From: Cinclus cinclus
Taxonomy: Eukaryota > Chordata > Aves > Passeriformes > Cinclidae
Assembly (NCBI RefSeq): GCF_963662255.1
Contig: NC_085055.1
Coordinates: 3,031,102-3,095,101 of the forward strand
Reading direction: 5' to 3'
Length of the DNA stretch: 64,000 nt
Below the pieces are notes generated by a model. That model was not told the DNA's origin, did not search any database, and saw nothing but the letters and a program-made list of their open reading frames with translations. Made by a program: the position numbers and the translations under genes. Shown piece after piece: positions 60,109 to 64,000 of this stretch; the first letter of the stretch is position 1, and each line of letters opens with the position of its first letter.

Positions 60109-63100
60109 TCTTTATATTCTGGATTCTTTCTGCCACTCTGGCTGTACAAAACAGCCACAGATTGAATTGAACAATTCAGGGGAAATAATGAGATGCTCTT
60201 TTGCCTGCTCAGCTCAGCAGCACCAGGTGGGTCCAGGCAGCAACACATCCCAAAATCTCAGGTGACAGCCCCACAAAGAGTTTTAACATCTTCCTTATGT
60301 CCTAGAGATGTCTCCTCTGCATCCCACTGGAATGCAAGCAGGGTTATGTTGTTTGAAAGAGCAAAGCTGGAATTCTGTGGAAATCAAGGAAGTGCTGAAT
60401 CTACTCCTCTCTCTCCCAAGCACAGGCACCACATTTGTTGGAGTACAAAGGGAACACTGCATTAAAACTTCTCCTTTTGGCTGTTGAAAAGACTTTTCAA
60501 CACTTTAGTTTAAACCTCTTTGCAGAACATACTTTTATTTTAGCCAGGTACTGGATGCTTTGGAAAACCAGCTAATTCAAGGAAACACTCAGGAGTGTGA
60601 GTCCCATTATAAATCCTTATCGTAATAAAGATTAAATTGACAGCCTTTTCTGTCTCATTGCTCTGTTTCAGACTGCAAAGGGTTCTTGAGCTGCTGCTGC
60701 TCCTCGTGATTAAATTTGCTTTCTGTCATGCAATTACATTTTTTAAAATTCTGTTCAGTAAAATATTTCTATCTCCATTACAATAAATTGAACCTGGTGT
60801 CACACGGACACACGAGTCACGTTAACAACTGCTGTTGCTGCTGCTGCCTGTTGATGAGCTTTCAGCAGCAAATGAGGACTTGGATGGAGGTTTTTTCCTT
60901 CTCCTTCAGAGTTACATCCATCCCCACAGTGTGAAAATAAAACTGCTACAAAATAGTTTAAAAAATGAAGCTGTTGCAGGTAATCTGCCGAGCCTTGGCT
61001 CATTGCTGTTACAGAGCACAGATTTCCTCTTTAGCTGTCACTGATATGTTTGACATCTCTCATAAAGGACCCAGTGGCTCCTCAAAGATCTCTTGGGCTG
61101 CTCTTTTTTTCTTACCAGCTGCTCCTGCCAGAAAGACATTTCTAACCGTGAGGAGAAGGTGAAAAACAAAGGGAAATATACCCAAATATACCCAACAAAG
61201 CATCTGACAAAATCTGCTGGTAGGTGTTAAAATCAAGAATATAAAAACAAAGCCCGAGCACCTGCTCTGTGTGGTTAAGTGACAAAGATCATACTCAGCC
61301 CCTCCCTCATTTGCTTCATCTGACATTTTTCTTTGCAAAAGCCAGATGCTCAATTAGAAAAATAAGATCTTTTATTAGTAATCAAGAAAATGTAGAAAAT
61401 GTCTGCCTATTGGTTTGAGTTAATTTTCATTCTTCTTTTATCTGGTTGAGCTCTTTAAACTGTTAATGCGCTGAATTTAACCAGCTTCTAATTTTTCTTC
61501 ATTTACAGTAATTTGGCTTATCAGAATCAATATGAAGATAGTAAATGTAACATATAGGTAAAATATATATAACATAACATACATAACATAAAACATATAA
61601 TACATAAAACATATAGAGCAGGTGGAAAAAGATTCAGGCCATGTATGAACCCAAGTGGTTCTTAGAAAAAACTCACTAGGAAGTAATTTAGCACCAGGGT
61701 TTCAGAAGTTCAGACAATCATGCACTATTATAATTATATGTATTTTCTGACCACAGTCTTATCCTGCAAAGATCATTACAAAACTTATCAGCTTCTTACT
61801 CATCCCTTTCTGCATTTTGAGGGTCTCTTTCAGAAGATTCAACCTGAAATTTCCATTTTCACATATTTTCATTCAGAATGAAAGTTTAAAATTTAGATTG
61901 ATGTTTATAAATGAAATTTATGTCATTTTCTGACTGCAGTTGTCAGAAGGGAAGTCAATTTAAAAAAAAGTAATACTTGTTCTGAATCATACAAATTTAC
62001 ACCAGCAAATGGATTTTTTTCCCCAAAGTATGACTGTTCAGATATTCTATTTCTTTATCCTAATCAAAAGAAAGGTAGGCTTTTAATTTCTTCAGCAAGA
62101 TAAATCTTAGCAGGGAAAAGTTAAAATGTGATAAAGCAACAGAGCTGAATTAAAAAAAGAAGAAAAAAAATCCCTTTTCTTTCAAACCAAACCCAACTGG
62201 AAACACAATTTTTTTCTACTCTTTACATTGCTTTTTGTTGATAACACAGAGAAGGGAATTTGTCCTGCAGCAAAGGTGAATTTATGCCCTGTGGTCAAAG
62301 GGAACAAGAAGTTGTTTCTGGAGTCTGATTCCCCTCAAGGGTCAGGATGTGACCTGCCAGCTGTTCCTGCCCACTGCCTGTGGATTACTTCTCTCTTAAT
62401 GACCTTTCAGAAGTGTAGAATATCTGAAGTGTTTTTATCCAATTATTACTTGCAATATTCAAGTCGTTTCTGTGTGAACAGTATTAAATCCTTCGAGCAT
62501 CTGCCCTTTTGTGTTAAATGAATTTAATCAACCCTACTTCGACTAAAATGGATTTTTTTATTAGAGGCAAGATTGCTGAAAGCAGTTATTTATTTATTTT
62601 TATAGTCACAAATTATTTACTCTGCAATCCTAACATTTATTTTTTATGGGCCTGAATAATGAAAGATTAGAGATGGTGTTTGAGGGGAGAGAGACAGCTC
62701 ATGTCTGCAAATCAAGTCATGGTCTAAGATGTCAGAGATTGATCAAGTATAAATATTAAACAAATGGGAAACTTCTGAATAAAAAAAACAAAACTGTAGT
62801 GAATAAGAGTTATATATACAACATCAATGTGTTAACTGCAGGAGAAATTCCATCTTTTTTCCTTTCTCAGGGGTCTGATGTACGACACAACTGGTGCCTG
62901 AATCAGAAAAGTGATCAAATCATAGCTGTTGTCACAACCTAACTCTATGTGTGATAAACAGAGGTTAAAATGGAAAGATATTACACACACAGATATTTGA
63001 AATTAGTCAAATGAAGGCAGCCTGGTTTTAAAAGCACAGATTTCCACAGAATTCCCCACAAGAACTTCATGACAAAACTAAAAACTCTATAAATGTTTGC

Positions 63101-63218
63101 TTGCTACCAATGTGTAAATTTGAGAGGAAATTCTCTTTTCTTTTTTGTGACATGAAAAATGCTGCAAATCTTTACCAGACCAGTGGTCAGACAGGTCAGA
63201 AGGAAATGAAGAGCTAAA
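60109..63218. other. AT-rich noncoding DNA
   Basis: Contains a GCTGTTGCTGCTGCTGCC run near 60830 and an ACATA-rich repeat at 61549-61617. No gene or further CR1 recognised. Open frames are below 100 codons. Confidence 0.55.
61549..61617 (+). repeat. ACATA/ATATA low-complexity repeat
   Basis: Imperfect tandem of ACATA, TAACATA and AAACATATA words over about 70 bases. Simple AT-rich sequence. Confidence 0.8.
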
Positions 63219-63252
63219 AATAAACTCATGAACATTTGGCCATTTCCAAAAA

Positions 63253-63275
<23 letters not shown>
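63219..63275 (+). repeat. AATAAA followed by A28 tract (possible retrocopy tail)
   Basis: AATAAA at 63219-63224 is followed 23 bases later by 28 uninterrupted A residues (63248-63275). That is the layout of a polyadenylated transcript copied into the genome. The upstream sequence shows no recognised coding region, and I did not find a clear target-site duplication. It may be the truncated 3' end of a retrocopied mRNA, or a chance homopolymer. Confidence 0.4.
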
Positions 63276-63283
<8 letters not shown>

Positions 63284-64000
63284 GGAATTAAAATTCTTTA
63301 GCAATTCAAAATTAGCTTTCCATAAACTATTTCCTCAGTTATATAATTCATGACTGAACTCTTTTGAAAACTTTTCACTTCAAAAAATCTGAATAGTCTG
63401 TCTTCTGAACAATGCTTTTGAACTGCCAATATGGCAAATAATCCCAGAATCCCAGTGCGTGTTCCGTGGGGGAGAGGGAATCGTGGGCTTTGTTCTCCGA
63501 CTGAACCAGCAGAAGTTTTGCCCTGGACTTCAGTGGAAGAGAAGATTTGGTGCCTTTAAAGAGGGAAGAGTATCAAAGTGGACACCACACAATGCACAGA
63601 CGCACTAGGAAGGGATTTTGTTTTGTAGAGCACAAAATCCAGGCCAGAGTTGGGGAGTCATTTCCAATTCCTTTTCATTTCTCAGCATCTCCCACTCTCT
63701 GCTCCTGCATAATGAGCGGATGAAGCTGAAGTTGCCTCCATCACTTCGTGAGCTGACGTTCCTCCTAAGATGTATTATGTATACAAATGATGATACTTAA
63801 GGAAACTTTTGTTCTGAGGAAATCTCATCAAAAGGAAGTGCTTTTCAAATGAAATAATTAGCGATGCTATTTGATGTGGGAGAAAACACAACCCAGCTTT
63901 GGTGGAACCATTGCCATGTCTTTAATGCCTAAGGTCCTTTATACACTGGTGTTTGGAAAAATTTGGCTTTTAAAACTTTTGAACTTCATTTTTGAAGGCT
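63276..64000. other. Noncoding DNA to window end
   Basis: Unique mostly AT-rich sequence with a slightly GC-richer patch at 63450-63560 that holds a few CpGs (CAGTGCGTGTTCCGTGGG). Nothing gene-like. Confidence 0.55.

Noticed and set aside
59734..60265. Frames encoding Gly-Trp-Asp-Gly-Met or Pro-Ser-His-Pro-Ile repeats
   Set aside because: Direct translation of the ATCCC microsatellite inside CR1; not a repeat protein.
1..64000. CRISPR arrays, operons, rRNA, phage or bacterial defence genes
   Set aside because: None present. The CR1 retrotransposon content and base composition indicate vertebrate nuclear DNA, so prokaryotic systems are not expected.

Overview
The window looks like gene-poor avian nuclear DNA, most likely from a songbird or other neoavian. 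The best evidence is a set of 5'-truncated CR1 retrotransposon tails on both strands. Several end in the avian CR1 terminus (GGTCCCTTCCAACCCAAACC, then an ATTCTATG-like end). Base composition is AT-rich and CpG-poor with short GC-richer islets, which fits a bird macrochromosome desert or very large introns. No bacterial, viral or organelle gene was seen, and no rRNA, tRNA or CRISPR array was recognised.

No protein-coding gene can be named. The open frames are short, overlap on both strands and lack recognisable domains. The longest (279 codons, 28783-29622) lies where the plus strand is pyrimidine-rich, which removes stop codons by composition alone. A few short segments do carry good splice signals around an open frame: an internal exon candidate at 6253-6319 (+), two terminal exon candidates at 31232-31375 (+) and 38810-38879 (+), and a 114-base phase 1-1 exon candidate at 54585-54698 (-). 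They are recorded at low confidence because 64 kb of AT-rich DNA yields such patterns by chance.

Layout. 1-2.8 kb: unique DNA with a small 14-bp tandem repeat. 2.8-4.2 kb: a CR1 tail, then an unusual 43-bp palindromic minisatellite. 4.2-15.8 kb: AT-rich unique DNA with an exon candidate, a long AAAAC array and a T26 tract. 15.8-27 kb: three or four CR1 remnants in unique DNA, followed by a stretch resembling conserved noncoding sequence at 25.4-26.5 kb. 27-39 kb: GC-richer islets carrying the longest open frames, a degraded CR1, an A/C-only tract, and an enhancer-like stretch at 36.0-36.6 kb. 39-50 kb: two CR1 tails and a pair of diverged direct repeats 707 bp apart. 50-60 kb: further enhancer-like stretches, a hexamer array holding three perfectly spaced POU octamers beside a 16-bp palindrome, and a CR1 tail in which ATCCC has expanded to 15 copies. 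60-64 kb: AT-rich DNA ending in an AATAAA followed by A28 that resembles a retrocopy tail.

I found no gene set that forms a new pathway or defence system. If the window has a function, it is probably cis-regulatory: homeodomain-type TAATTA sites and octamers cluster in repeat-free stretches. This reading comes from sequence texture alone and needs cross-species alignment.
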